Counted from the stretch's first letter, positions 37,262 through 51,426 are shown. The stretch: DNA of 64,000 nucleotides from DASSNU01 sp035701265 (GCA_035701265.1 DASSNU010000004.1:23786-87785), one strand, 5' to 3'. Program-made: numbers and translations. Notes: a model not told the origin generated them from the sequence alone.

Positions 37262-37327
37262 CAACACGGCCGGCGTGCGTTCCCGCCGCGCCGGCCGTGT
37301 TGTCTCCGAGTGAGGGCGTGCGCCCTC
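37262..37327 (-). terminator. Tandem hairpins after the glycine-zipper lipoprotein gene
   Basis: Reading in transcription direction from the stop at 37381: a 7-bp stem GAGGGCG/CGCCCTC (37312-37327, 2-nt spacer), then a 14-bp perfect stem CAACACGGCCGGCG / CGCCGGCCGTGTTG (37262-37275, 37289-37302, 13-nt loop). They probably end the minus-strand transcript before the repeat-protein promoter. Confidence 0.7.
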
Positions 37328-37380
37328 CTCGATCTTCTCGCCGCGCATCGCGTACTTGCACGGCGGTGCGAGTGATCGTG

Positions 37381-38025
37381 CTACCGCAGCGCGACCGTCT
37401 GCGTGGAGCGCAGCGAGAGCTCCGTTCCTGCGGGGAGCACGCCCTGCACATCGCCCGTGCCAAGCGAGATGGCGGTCCCGGCCGCTGCGCCGAGCGCGCC
37501 GCCCACGAGGATGCTCTTGAGGTCCGCGTCGCCGAGCACCGCGCCGAGCACCGCGCCCGCGGCCGCGCCGATCCCCGCCTTCTTCAGCGTCTCGTCGCGG
37601 GTGTCTCCACCCTCGGTTTTCAGCTTGGTGGCTTCCACCGCTGCGTCGAACGAGTAGCTGTTCCCGTTCACCGTGAGGCGGTTGAAGTCCAGCTTGATGA
37701 CCGCCGGATCGCCCGCGCGACTGGACTCGTGCAACCCGGTCACCGAGCCGTGCACCTTGGCGCCGGTGGGGACGACGGTCTCGCCGTTCTGCGCCACGAC
37801 GGGATCCACCACGGTCGCGGTGAATTCGTCGCCGACGCGATTGCTCTTCGTCCCGAGCTGGTCATCGAGGCGGACGCGGAGCGCGGTCCCCTCGGGGAGC
37901 GAGCCGGCAGTGGCGGGTGCCTGCGCCGGTTCGGCGGGCGGCGCGGTCTCGACCGTGCCGCTGCGCGTGCATGCCGCCGCCGCGACGAGCGCGACGAGGA
38001 GCGTGGGGAGTCTGTATGCCTGCAT
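37381..38025 (-). CDS. Glycine-zipper lipoprotein
   Basis: 214 residues from ATG 38025. Lipobox VAAAACTR (Cys at about 19), Pro/Ala linker, then a compact beta domain (ALRVRLDDQLGTKSNRVGDE, VVPTGAKVHGSVTGL). Two glycine-zipper helices follow (AGIGAAAGAVLGAVLGD and ILVGGALGAAAGTAIS) and a last strand (LPAGTELSLRSTQTVALR). The layout matches the outer-membrane glycine-zipper/TrbI-like lipoproteins that dimerise in or near the outer membrane. Exact role unknown. It is followed by the tandem hairpins and preceded by another lipoprotein gene on the same strand. Confidence 0.8.
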   Translation of the reverse strand: MQAYRLPTLLVALVAAAACTRSGTVETAPPAEPAQAPATAGSLPEGTALRVRLDDQLGTKSNRVGDEFTATVVDPVVAQNGETVVPTGAKVHGSVTGLHESSRAGDPAVIKLDFNRLTVNGNSYSFDAAVEATKLKTEGGDTRDETLKKAGIGAAAGAVLGAVLGDADLKSILVGGALGAAAGTAISLGTGDVQGVLPAGTELSLRSTQTVALR

Positions 38026-38138
38026 GATCACCGTCCTTGCTGTCGGAGATTCCCGACCAAGGGCAAGCTTCGGACCATGCCGTGCGCGGGGGCGGGAGCG
38101 GACGCCTTGGACCGGGCGGCCGCGCGCCGTGAGGGCGG

Positions 38139-38846
38139 CTACCGGCGCACGTCGCGCAGCGCGGAGCGCAGCTCGTCGCTCACCAGCGTGCTGGAGAAAT
38201 CGGCGAGTTGCTGGAGCGCCTGCTCGAAATCCGCGACGGTGACGAGATCGAGCGTGCCGGCGGTGATGATCCCGCCGGGCACGTGATCGGTGCCGCGCAC
38301 GAACGGCGTGAGGCGATCGGTGCCGTGCACCTCGGTGCTCCAGATCTCCGTGCCGGTGCGCCGGTCGAGCAGAACGACCTGCGCGTTGGTGAACAGGTAC
38401 GCCGCGCTCTCGCCGCGTGCATCGATGCCGACGTTGCGCATCTGCACCTCGAGCACGTAGTCGGCGCCGTCGTCGTCCTCCACCGCACGCGTGCCCAGGT
38501 AGCGGCTCGTGCGCTCGAGCGCGGCGTGCGCGAAGCGCTGCGCCATGTCCACGTGAGCGGCAGCGCTGTCGAGTCGTGCGCTCGCGCGACGCCCCGCGAT
38601 CTCTCGCGCCACGCCCGAACCCGCGCGCATGACGGCGGCTACGGGATCGTTGGCCGTGCGCAGGGTGTGCCGCCCTTGCAGGAGCACGGGGGCAGGGGGT
38701 GCGATGTACACCAGCGCGAGCGCCCGGCCGGCAAAGCTGTAGTCGGCAAGGTGGTGGTGGGGACCGCACGAGCCGAGCGTGGCGGCGAGCACCACGCAGG
38801 CGGCGGCGTGCAGACGGTGCATGGACGGGCATCGCGGGCGAGACAT
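38139..38846 (-). CDS. Hypothetical lipoprotein
   Basis: 235 residues from ATG 38846 (GGGAG upstream; ATG 38822 would give a shorter leader). Signal ends in the lipobox ATLGSCG. The mature part has strand-rich stretches ALVYIAPPAPVLLQG and DYVLEVQMRNVGIDARGESA, then AAYLFTNAQVVLLDRRTGTE, which resemble the LPS-assembly or ABC-auxiliary lipoprotein style. The C-terminal helix is FEQALQQLADFSSTLVSDEL. I do not recognise a named family. It lies just before the glycine-zipper gene, with 113 bp between them, and is divergent from the HAMP-GAF kinase. Confidence 0.65.
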   Translation of the reverse strand: MSRPRCPSMHRLHAAACVVLAATLGSCGPHHHLADYSFAGRALALVYIAPPAPVLLQGRHTLRTANDPVAAVMRAGSGVAREIAGRRASARLDSAAAHVDMAQRFAHAALERTSRYLGTRAVEDDDGADYVLEVQMRNVGIDARGESAAYLFTNAQVVLLDRRTGTEIWSTEVHGTDRLTPFVRGTDHVPGGIITAGTLDLVTVADFEQALQQLADFSSTLVSDELRSALRDVRR

Positions 38847-39177
38847 GCATCGCTCCCGTGCTGAGAGTGCGCGGCCACGAACCCGCTCGACGGCGAACCT
38901 GCCGTGAGGATGGCGGAGCGGGCCTGGTCGGTGCGGCCGGAGCGGGTGTGCTCTGCCGGAGAGACGAAGGAATACGCGGCGCGGTTACCCGGGCGCGGAT
39001 CGTGCACCGCGTCCCGCGATCCGCCGCACTGGCCCTCGCCCGGTACGGAGGCATAGCTTTCTCGCGATCGCTGGCCGCTCCGCCGGCGGGTGGCGTCCCG
39101 CAACGCCGGGTGCCGCACCCCCGCCCATCACCGGGACTTTCACGCCGTCCGTGCCCCCTCCGCGCTCCGCGTCCGGG
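38847..39177. other. Divergent intergenic region (331 bp)
   Basis: Between the hypothetical lipoprotein and the HAMP-GAF kinase genes. No ORF supported; an open frame runs through from the kinase but is Arg/Pro-rich upstream of 39178. A CGGTACGGAGGCATAGCTTTC segment (39050-39070) looked riboswitch-like but could not be supported. Confidence 0.45.
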
Positions 39178-41640
<2,463 letters not shown>

Positions 41641-41718
41641 GCGCGGCGCGTGACGGGTGAGCGGATGGCGCAGTCTCACACATAGCGCAGCGCTCCTCTT
41701 CCCGCAGCACCGCCCGGC

Positions 41719-43800
41719 GTGACCGCATCTCCGGTTGACCGCACTCCCGTCCCGCTCTCGCAGGACCTCGTGGACGCTCTGGCCGAGCTCGGTATCGCGC
41801 TCGGCAAGTTCGCCATCTATCCGGACGGACATCCGCTCCTCGCCACCACCGTGACGCGACTGGCGCGGCGGCTGGCGCCGCTGCTCGCGCGGCACGCGGC
41901 GCTCGCGATCGGCGTGGGGCACGGGCAGCTCGTGGTGGAGGGCGCCGCATCCGATCCCGCGCACGTGGCGTTGCGCGAGCTGGCCACGCGGCTGCGCAAG
42001 CGCCAGATCGGGGCACTCCGCATCGCGCATGGCGTGAGCAACGACGAGCTCGCCGGTCTGCTGCATCTGTTGGCGCGCGAGTCGGACGATGCGTCGGACG
42101 TGTTGCGTGCCGCCGGCGACCGCGAGCGCTGGTCGCACGTGCGCGTGGTGCCGCTCTCGTACGATCGCGTGGTGATGGCGGACGCGTGGGACGACGCCGC
42201 GGTGGCGGTGGATCGTGCCGGGGCCGCCGCCGGGAGTGCCGCCGAGCTGTGGAGCGCGCTGGTGCGCGCGGCGATGGCCGGCGCGTCCGCGGACCCACGC
42301 GCGACGGACGCGGCGACGGTGGCTGCCGCCATCGGGCGCCGCTTCGAGAGCGACGACGGCGAGCGCGAGATGCTCGACGTCCTGCACCGCCTGTCGGAGC
42401 GGCTGGCTGCACCGAGCGATGTGGACGGCGACGTGACGGCGCTCCGCGCGCGCGTCTCGTCGGTGCTGCGCCGCCTCGCTCCCGAGACGCTGCGGCGCGC
42501 GATCGCCATGGGCGGGGATCGCGCACGCATGCGCGCGTTCGTGTGCGAGAGCGCGCGCTGGCTCACGGCGGACGCCGTGGTGGAGCTGGCACACGCCGCC
42601 GCGGACGTGGCCAGCCAGCCGCTCTCCGCACCCATGGTGCAGCTGCTCTCCAAGCTCGCGCTGCGCGCCGGCGCTACGGGGCACGGGCGCGACGCCGCGG
42701 CGGCGGCGCTCAGCGAGAGCGTGCAGCAGCTCGCGCTCGGCTGGGCGCTGGATGAGTCTTCGTCCGAGGACTATCGCGGCGCGCTCGAGCAGCTGACCGC
42801 GGAGGAGACGGAGCTCGCGCTGCGCGATGCCGGAACGGGCGAGCCGCTGCGCACCGTGATGATGGCGCTCGAGACGGAGACCCTCGGCCCGCGGCTGCGC
42901 GGCGCGGTGGGGAACGCCGTGCGCAGTGGAGCGATGGCACGGCTGGTGGAGCTCGCGCAGCGCGCTCCATCCACGGCGGGAGCGGAATGGCTGTGGGCGC
43001 ACATCGGTACCGAGGAACACCTCCGCTACCTGCTCACGTGCACGCCGGTGGATCTCGCGGTGGTGGATCTGCTGGTGGACCGCTTGGGGTGTTCGGCGGC
43101 GGACGCGCTCATCGATGCACTCGAGTGGCTGGAGGATCGCACCGCGCGCCGGCGTGTGCTCGACCTCCTGGAGCAGTTGGGGGCGGAGGTGGGCGATCGC
43201 ATCATCGCGCGCATGGACGGTGCGCCGTGGTACCTGCTCCGAAACCTCCTGCTGCTCGCCGGCAAGCTGCCATCGTGGCCGCCGGGTTTCTCTCCGGCTG
43301 TGCACGCCTCGCACGAGGACGCGCGCGTGCGGCGCGAAGCGTACAAGCTGCTCCTCTCCGATCCGTCCGCGCGCGCGGACGCCATCCGCACCGGGCTGGC
43401 GGACGATGACGAGCAGGTGCTCCGCCTGGTGCTGACGGCGGGGCTGCACGGGCTGCCCGAGGATGCGGCGTACGCGCTCATGGGGCGCGTGGAGCGGCAC
43501 GAGCTCACGGGCGATCTGCCGCCGCTGGCCATCCGCGCGCTGGGCGCGGCCGGCCGGCCGCCGGTCGTCGCGTGGCTGGTGTCACGGTCGCTGCTGCGGC
43601 GCGGCTGGCTGCGGCGCGCGCGGCTGGCGCCGAAGACGCCGGAGCTGCTGGCGACGATCGCCGTGCTGCGGCAGTGGCCGGATCACGCCGGCGCGGCAGC
43701 CGTGGTCGCGCGCGCGACGCGGAGCAAGGATCCGGAGATTCGCGCCGCGGCGTCGGGCGCGGGCGCGGGGAGTGCAGCGCACCCGGCGGTGCGTCCATGA
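41719..43800 (+). CDS. HEAT-repeat protein with shared N-terminal domain
   Basis: 693 residues from GTG 41719. The first ~110 residues form a domain (LVDALAELGIALGKFAIYPDGHPLL, GQLVVEG, RKRQIGALRIAHGVSNDELAGLL) that resembles the start of the next gene's protein. The remainder is alpha-helical with HEAT/ARM-like repeats in the last third (DAAYALMGRVERHELTGDLP PLAIRALGAAGRPPVVAWLV, ATIAVLRQWPDHAGAAAVV). Such solenoids bind protein partners. Its stop overlaps the HD-GYP start by 4 bp (ATGA), so the two are translationally coupled. No catalytic motif is visible. Confidence 0.78.
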   Translation: MTASPVDRTPVPLSQDLVDALAELGIALGKFAIYPDGHPLLATTVTRLARRLAPLLARHAALAIGVGHGQLVVEGAASDPAHVALRELATRLRKRQIGALRIAHGVSNDELAGLLHLLARESDDASDVLRAAGDRERWSHVRVVPLSYDRVVMADAWDDAAVAVDRAGAAAGSAAELWSALVRAAMAGASADPRATDAATVAAAIGRRFESDDGEREMLDVLHRLSERLAAPSDVDGDVTALRARVSSVLRRLAPETLRRAIAMGGDRARMRAFVCESARWLTADAVVELAHAAADVASQPLSAPMVQLLSKLALRAGATGHGRDAAAAALSESVQQLALGWALDESSSEDYRGALEQLTAEETELALRDAGTGEPLRTVMMALETETLGPRLRGAVGNAVRSGAMARLVELAQRAPSTAGAEWLWAHIGTEEHLRYLLTCTPVDLAVVDLLVDRLGCSAADALIDALEWLEDRTARRRVLDLLEQLGAEVGDRIIARMDGAPWYLLRNLLLLAGKLPSWPPGFSPAVHASHEDARVRREAYKLLLSDPSARADAIRTGLADDDEQVLRLVLTAGLHGLPEDAAYALMGRVERHELTGDLPPLAIRALGAAGRPPVVAWLVSRSLLRRGWLRRARLAPKTPELLATIAVLRQWPDHAGAAAVVARATRSKDPEIRAAASGAGAGSAAHPAVRP

Positions 43801-45011
43801 GTACGGCGGCGCGCTTCCTGGCGGCGTTCGGCCAGGCGCTGGCGACGATGGGGCTGTACCACGCGCGCCATCCGGCGCGCGCGCGGGCCATCGCGCTCGC
43901 GTACCATCTGCTGCAGGAGCTGCAGGACGAGGCGGTCACGCTGGAGTTTTCGCTGCTGGGCGATGCCGTTCTGTTCGGCGCGCAAGTGCTGCGCGACCTG
44001 CGCCGGTGGGAGTGGGCGCCGCGCCTCACGGCGGCGGGGATTCAGCGCATCGAGGCGCTCGACGTCGTGAGCGAGGACGACTTCACCGCCTTCGTCGAGG
44101 AGGCGTTCGCGCGCGTGAACGGCCAGCCGGCGCCCACGGCGGAGGCGCGCTACGCGCGCCCGGTGACGATCCGATTCGGGATGGCCGCGCTCGCCACGCA
44201 CACCGAGGAGCCGGACGCCGAGCCGGGCCCGCAGCTGCACACCGGGGGCGCACCGATCTCGCTGGTGGAGGAGGCGAGCGCGGTGATGTGGATTCACCGC
44301 GAGACGGCCATGCACGCGCACGTCCCGATGGCCGAAGCGGACACGGTGGTCCGCTCGCTCGGTGCGGCGATGGCCGAGCACGATCACTCGGCGATCCCCC
44401 TGCTGGAGCTCGAGCACTTCGAGGACTACACCACCACGCACGCGCTGAACGTGGCGACGCTCTCGATGGCGCTGGCGCAGGCGATGGGACTGGGCGCGCG
44501 CGACGTGCGCGCGATGGGCGTCTCCGGGCTGTTGCACGATCTGGGGAAGATCCGCATCCCGCGCGAGATCCTGCTCAAGCCGGGGCGGCTGACGGAGGAG
44601 GAGCGCGAGCTGATGAACGCGCATCCCGTGGAGGGCGCGCGCATCCTGCTCACCGACGCGAACCGGATGGGGCTCGCCGCGACGGTGGCGTACGAGCACC
44701 ACATCCGCCTCGACGGCGGCGGCTATCCGGCCGTGCACTATGCACGCGAGTGCCACGTCGCGAGTCGCATCGTGCACGTGTGCGATGTGTACGACGCGCT
44801 GCGCACCACGCGTCCGTACCGCCCCTCGTGGACCGTCGGGCGGACGTTGTCCTATCTCACGCGGAACGCCGGCACCGAGTTCGACGCCGAGCTGGTGCAC
44901 GCGTTCGCCGCGATGATGCGCCGCGTGGAGCACGTACCGTTGCGCGCGGACGGCGCGCCCGTGGTGCGGGCGGTAGAGACGATCGCCGCTGGAGAGCGCG
45001 AGCTGGACTGA
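43797..45011 (+). CDS. HD-GYP domain protein (putative cyclic-di-GMP phosphodiesterase)
   Basis: 404 residues from the ATG overlapping the HEAT stop. Residues 1-110 match the N-terminal domain of the neighbour (FGQALATMGLYHARHPARARA, GDAVLFGAQVLRDLRRWEWA, GIQRIEALDVVSEDDFTAFV). Residues ~200-385 are HD-GYP: H215 (TTTHALNVA), HD-x-GK at 247-251 (HDLGKIRIP), EHH (300-302) and LDGGGYP (305-311). The consensus HHExxDGxGYP has I instead of E (HHIRLDGGGYP). The metal ligands look complete, so hydrolysis of c-di-GMP (or cGAMP) is plausible. It is cotranscribed with the HEAT gene and lies 3 kb from a GGDEF-EAL protein. Confidence 0.88.
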   Translation: MSTAARFLAAFGQALATMGLYHARHPARARAIALAYHLLQELQDEAVTLEFSLLGDAVLFGAQVLRDLRRWEWAPRLTAAGIQRIEALDVVSEDDFTAFVEEAFARVNGQPAPTAEARYARPVTIRFGMAALATHTEEPDAEPGPQLHTGGAPISLVEEASAVMWIHRETAMHAHVPMAEADTVVRSLGAAMAEHDHSAIPLLELEHFEDYTTTHALNVATLSMALAQAMGLGARDVRAMGVSGLLHDLGKIRIPREILLKPGRLTEEERELMNAHPVEGARILLTDANRMGLAATVAYEHHIRLDGGGYPAVHYARECHVASRIVHVCDVYDALRTTRPYRPSWTVGRTLSYLTRNAGTEFDAELVHAFAAMMRRVEHVPLRADGAPVVRAVETIAAGERELD

Positions 45012-45205
45012 GCCGCTCGCTCTCCCGACGACGGGCGTGCATCTTATGACGGCGGCCATTGAAGGGAGCACGCGTGTGCGTGCGTGGTGGCCGGGGTGCC
45101 GGCGAGCGCGGGACACGACGCTCCCGCCCTCGACGGCCGGGGTCACTTCACGGGGCGCCGCGCGTGTGCGACACCGCACCGGACGCGGCACAGGGGAGGG
45201 AACGA

Positions 45206-46450
45206 ATGCGTTTGCTGCGTCCGCGATCGACCGTCGCTGCGGCGACGATGCTCGCTGTTGGATTCTTGTTGCCGCGCACCGCGCGCGCCCAGGGCGGGAA
45301 CGCGCCGCCCGAACAGTCACTCACCATCCGGGGCATCTTCAGCGCGACGCTGTACGCGCAGGATGCCCTGTTCGGTCTCGGGAACGGGCAGCAGGCGGAG
45401 TTCGTGACCGATGAAACCAGGGAGTGGTTCCACGGCGGTGACGTGCGCAGCACGCGGTTCGGGCTGGACTACGCCGGGCCGATCGTGTTCGGCCGGTGGC
45501 GCGCGAACGCGAGCACCGAATTCGACTTCTTCGGCGGATTCAATGGATCGTCGGGATCCTTCTTTGACGAGCAGCCCAATCCGCGGCTCCGCCTGGCGTA
45601 CGTCGACATCACCAACGGGAGCACGACCATCCGCGTCGGGCAGTACTGGTCGCTGACGCAGGGGATCGTCCCCGCCTCCCTCTCGCACCTCGGCACCCCG
45701 CTCGGATGGGGCTCCGGCGGGTTCATCGGCTGGCGCTTTCCGGGAATCTGGTGGCAGCAGCGACTGCGTGGTGCGTCAGGCGGGATGCATACCACCTTCA
45801 CCGCCGCCATCCTCAAGAACTCGTGGACGGACAAGACCAACGCCACGGTGCCCGACGTTGGGGAGGCGGGGATCCCGCAGCTCGAGGCACGGCTCGACTT
45901 CGACGGATCGCTTGCCGGTGGCGGCTCGTGGAAGCTCTACACGGTGGGGCACTTCGATCAGAAGGACCTGACCGGGATCCCCGACGCGACGTCGGTGACG
46001 CCGCGCGACAAGGACCTGCTGAACAGTTGGGCGACGGAGATCGGCGGGCAGGTGCGCGCCTCGGCGCTGACGGTGCAGGGGAACGCGTACTTCGGGCGCG
46101 CCATGGGACATCACTTCGGCAACATCATTCAGTTCGCCGATATCGAGGGGTGGGGCGCGTGGGCGCAAGCGGGGATCGACATCCTGCCGCACGTGGACGT
46201 CTGGCTGTTCGCCGGCACGGATGATCCGCACGATGCCGACGTGCGCGCGGCCGGGCTGGACCGGCTACGGAGCTGGCTCACCGTGCCGATGGCGCGGTTG
46301 CACGCGGGACCGTACGCGCTCAGCCTGGAGTGGCTGCACAACAGCACACGCGTCGATACGCCGGGCGGCGAGGTGAATCGGACGGGGAATCAGATCCTGC
46401 TGACCGCGCAGTTGAGCTTCTCTGCCACGGTGGGACTCAGCGGACGCTGA
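45206..46450 (+). CDS. Porin-like outer-membrane beta-barrel (DcaP-type)
   Basis: 414 residues from ATG 45206 (GGGGAGGG just upstream). Signal peptide ends at ARAQGG. The mature chain has repeated amphipathic strands with aromatic girdles (LTIRGIFSATLYAQDALFGL, STRFGLDYAGPIVFGRWRAN, ASTEFDFFGGF, TIRVGQYWSL). It ends in the strand LLTAQLSFSATVGLSGR. Features fit a 16- to 18-strand DcaP/carbohydrate-selective porin type. Outer-membrane diffusion channel; substrate unknown. Not in an operon with the HD-GYP gene (194 bp gap). It is convergent with the 147-residue gene. Confidence 0.85.
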   Translation: MRLLRPRSTVAAATMLAVGFLLPRTARAQGGNAPPEQSLTIRGIFSATLYAQDALFGLGNGQQAEFVTDETREWFHGGDVRSTRFGLDYAGPIVFGRWRANASTEFDFFGGFNGSSGSFFDEQPNPRLRLAYVDITNGSTTIRVGQYWSLTQGIVPASLSHLGTPLGWGSGGFIGWRFPGIWWQQRLRGASGGMHTTFTAAILKNSWTDKTNATVPDVGEAGIPQLEARLDFDGSLAGGGSWKLYTVGHFDQKDLTGIPDATSVTPRDKDLLNSWATEIGGQVRASALTVQGNAYFGRAMGHHFGNIIQFADIEGWGAWAQAGIDILPHVDVWLFAGTDDPHDADVRAAGLDRLRSWLTVPMARLHAGPYALSLEWLHNSTRVDTPGGEVNRTGNQILLTAQLSFSATVGLSGR

Positions 46451-46465
46451 GCGTTACCCGCTCAG
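46447..46465. terminator. Small bidirectional hairpin covering both stop codons
   Basis: CTGAGCG-TTACC-CGCTCAG, a perfect 7-bp stem with 5-nt loop, spans the porin stop (46448-46450) and the stop of the convergent 147-residue gene. An overlapping alternative stem CTCAGC-GGAC-GCTGAG lies at 46436-46451. Confidence 0.5.
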
Positions 46466-46905
46466 GCCGTGCGGCGCGCACGCTCGGAGCGTTCGCGCTC
46501 GAGCCAGCGGTTGGTCGCGTCCAGCGTGGCGAGCACCGTGGCCAGCTCCACGCCGTCGCGCACTTCGGCGGAGCCGCTCAGCAACACCGTCTCGCGCGGG
46601 AGCGCGGCGGCGACGACGACGAAGACGAAGCGATGTCCCGCCGCGATCAGGAGCTGCGCGCTTTCCAACACGAGCGGCGCGCGCGACTCGCCCGCGGTCG
46701 CCAGCGCGAGGAGCGTGGCCTCGGCCACCACGTCGATCATCGTCCGCCCCGTGTCCGCGGTGGACGCGTTGCCGGCGAGAATCTCACTCCCCTGCCGGAG
46801 CAGGACGCGGCACGACATCCCCTCGGCGCGCGAGCTCCGCACCTCGATGTCCTCGAGGAGGAAGCGCCGTGCCGGCGGACGGGGTGACGGTTGCGTGAAG
46901 GACAT
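46462..46905 (-). CDS. Conserved-looking hypothetical protein (147 aa)
   Basis: 147 residues from ATG 46905; no clear Shine-Dalgarno. No signal peptide or membrane helix. The pattern RRFLLEDIEVRSSRAEGMSCRV, LRQGSEILAGNASTADTG, RTMIDVVAEATLLALATA, then LVLESAQLLIAAGHRFVFVV suggests alternating strands and helices. The C-terminal helix is ATVLATLDATNRWLERERSE. I could not match it to a family; the segment around residues 25-65 loosely recalls ligand-binding small domains in biosynthetic enzymes, but this is not a call. It is convergent with the porin and lies upstream of the GGDEF-EAL gene. Confidence 0.6.
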   Translation of the reverse strand: MSFTQPSPRPPARRFLLEDIEVRSSRAEGMSCRVLLRQGSEILAGNASTADTGRTMIDVVAEATLLALATAGESRAPLVLESAQLLIAAGHRFVFVVVAAALPRETVLLSGSAEVRDGVELATVLATLDATNRWLERERSERARRTA

Positions 46906-47054
46906 GGTGGGCGATCTCGTAGCAGAGTCCGGGCACGATACACCAGCTCTGCAACGTTCCCTATCACGTTCCCGGCGCGTCGTTCCCCGGAGTGACGATC
47001 CCTACCCGGCGCGTGATACGGCCGCGGCACGCGGACGGCCGGCTGGCGCGCGCA

Positions 47055-48856
47055 TCACGAACGCGTCGCGCCGTCCGCGGCGGGGGTGGCGCCCACCTCG
47101 TCCGTCGCCGCGGATGGCATGCGGATGCTCCCCTGGCGGAGCAGCGTGTCCACCACCTCCGCGGCGAGCGGCTGCGCGAACAGATACCCCTGTCCGTAGC
47201 CGCAGCCGAGGGTGATGAGGCGCGAGCGCTGCTCGGCATCTTCGATGCCCTCGGCCACCGTACGCATCTTGAGCGTGGTGGCGAGGCCGACGATCGTGCC
47301 GGCCAGCGCCGCATCGCCGCCATCCTGCGCCAGGTGCGTGATGAACGACTTGTCGATCTTGAGGATGTCCAGCGGGAACTGCTGCAGGTAGCTGAGATTG
47401 CAGTAGCCGGTGCCGAAGTCGTCGATCGCCAGGCGCACGCCGATGCGCTTCAGCTCGGCCAGGCGATCGAGCACGGAGCGCGTGCTGGACATGAGCACGC
47501 TCTCGGTGATCTCCAGGATGAGCCGCTCCGCCGGGAACTCCGATTCCGCGAGAATGGCGGCCACTTCCGTGGCGAACTCGGCATCCTGGAGCTGCCGCGC
47601 GGAGACGTTCACGCTCATCGTCGGCGCGACGCCATCGGCCGCTGCGAGCTGCCACCGGCGCCCCTGGCGGCATGCTTCCTGGAGCACCCAGCGCCCGATG
47701 GGCACGATCAGCCCCGTTTCTTCGGCGATCGGGATGAACGACGCCGCGGTGCGGTCGCGATGCGGATGATGCCAGCGCGCGAGTGCTTCCACGCCGGTGA
47801 TCGTGCCGGTCTCGAGCTCGACGATCGGTTGGTACAGCACGCAGAGCTCTCCGCGGTCGAGCGCGTGACGCAGGTCCGCCTCCAGCTCCAACCGCTCCAG
47901 CAGCGCGGCGTACATGCCGGGCTCGAAGACGGCGTGGCGTCCCTTCCCGTCATCCTTGGCGCGATACATGGCGACGTCGGCGTTGCGCAACAGCTCGTCC
48001 ACCCCGTCTTCGGGGCGCGCGTACGCGACGCCGATGCTCGCGCTCACCGAGAGCTCGCGTCCCTGGAGCGCCACCGGTACGTGCATGGCCTCGGTGATGC
48101 GCTCCACCACGATCATGGCATCGTCATCGCGCTTGAGCCCCTCGAGCAGCACGGCGAATTCGTCACCGCCGATGCGGGCCACCGTGTCGCAGCCGCGCGA
48201 CGCGCGCGTGAGCCGGCCCGCGATCGTGGCGAGCAGACGGTCCCCTTCCACGTGCCCCGACGTGTCGTTCACCGCCTTGAAGTCATCCAGGTCGAGCAGG
48301 AGGATGGCGATGCGCTCGCCGCGCGCGGCGCGCGCGAGCGCGTGCTCCACGCGATCGCGGAAGAGCGCGCGGTTCGCGAGTCCGGTGAGCGAGTCGTGGA
48401 ACGCCTGATAGACGAGCTTGGCCTCGAGCGCGCGATTCTCATCCTTGAGCGCCAGGTGCAGAAAGCGCGTCGCCAGGAGATTGCGCGCGCGGAGAATGAC
48501 CTCGGCGCGCTCGAGCGGCTTGGTGAGAAAGTCGCTGGCGCCGCTCGCCAGTGCGCGCTCCCGCGTTTCCCGCGTGGTGTCCGCGGTGAGCATGACGATG
48601 GGGAGGTAGTCCTTCTCGCCGGTGCGGGCACGCAGCGTCTCGAGGAGCGTGATGCCGTCGAGATGCGGCATGTGCATGTCGAGCATGATGAGATCCGGGT
48701 CGATCTCCTGCGCCAGGCGCAGCGCGTCGTGCGGATCGGTGGTGCCGCGCACCTCGGTGAAGCCGCCGCTGAGCAGCAGCCGCTCGAGCAGCCGGACGTT
48801 CGGCTGCTCGTCGTCGACGATCAGGATGCGCGCCCGCGCGAGATGTTCCTGGCCGA

Positions 48857-48863
<7 letters not shown>
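47055..48863 (-). CDS. REC-GGDEF-EAL response regulator (c-di-GMP synthesis/degradation)
   Basis: 602 residues from a GTG that overlaps the kinase stop by 7 bp. Receiver domain (about 12-130): ILIVDDEQPN and DLIMLDMHMP with phospho-Asp at about 62, and K in TKPLERAE. GGDEF domain (about 150-320): RIGGDEF at 230-236, with an I-site R-x-x-D (RGCD) five residues upstream. EAL domain (about 335-585): GVEALARWHHP at 358-361, NVSARQL, ITESVLM, DDFGTGY, KIDKSFI. Both signature motifs are intact, so it could make or break c-di-GMP according to phosphorylation by the upstream kinase. Confidence 0.93.
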
Positions 48864-51154
<2,291 letters not shown>

Positions 51155-51353
51155 GCTGGTGGGAGATGAGGAAGCGGCAGGGCGGCGCCCGCGGACGCAC
51201 GCCGACGCGCCGGGAGCGGGCAACCGGCCCGGCGCGATGTTGCGGGTGTACGGAGAAGGACGATTCTGACCCCGCCGCGCCACGCGTCACGCGCCACGCG
51301 CCGCCGGTGGCCGGCCCTTGCCGGCAGCGAGGACGGCCATCACGTTCCAGCAT

Positions 51354-51376
51354 GCCCTCGCGAAGAGGGCCGTTTT
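51354..51376 (+). terminator. Hairpin with T-run upstream of msrA (leader hairpin)
   Basis: GCCCTC-GCGAA-GAGGGC (51354-51370) followed by CG and TTTT (51373-51376), about 50 bp before the msrA start. No other + strand gene ends here, so if real it would sit in the msrA leader. Confidence 0.4.
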
Positions 51377-51426
51377 CGCGTGGCGGTGTACTACCTGAGG
51401 CGTTCGAGACGCGGGAGGGATGACGG

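Noticed and set aside
39040..39080. A segment resembling part of a cyclic-di-GMP (GEMM) riboswitch upstream of the HAMP-GAF kinase
   Set aside because: A few matching short blocks (AAGCTATGCCTCCG on the minus strand, GGTTACC nearby) were found, but orientation is opposite to the kinase gene and the remaining helices and conserved loops are missing.
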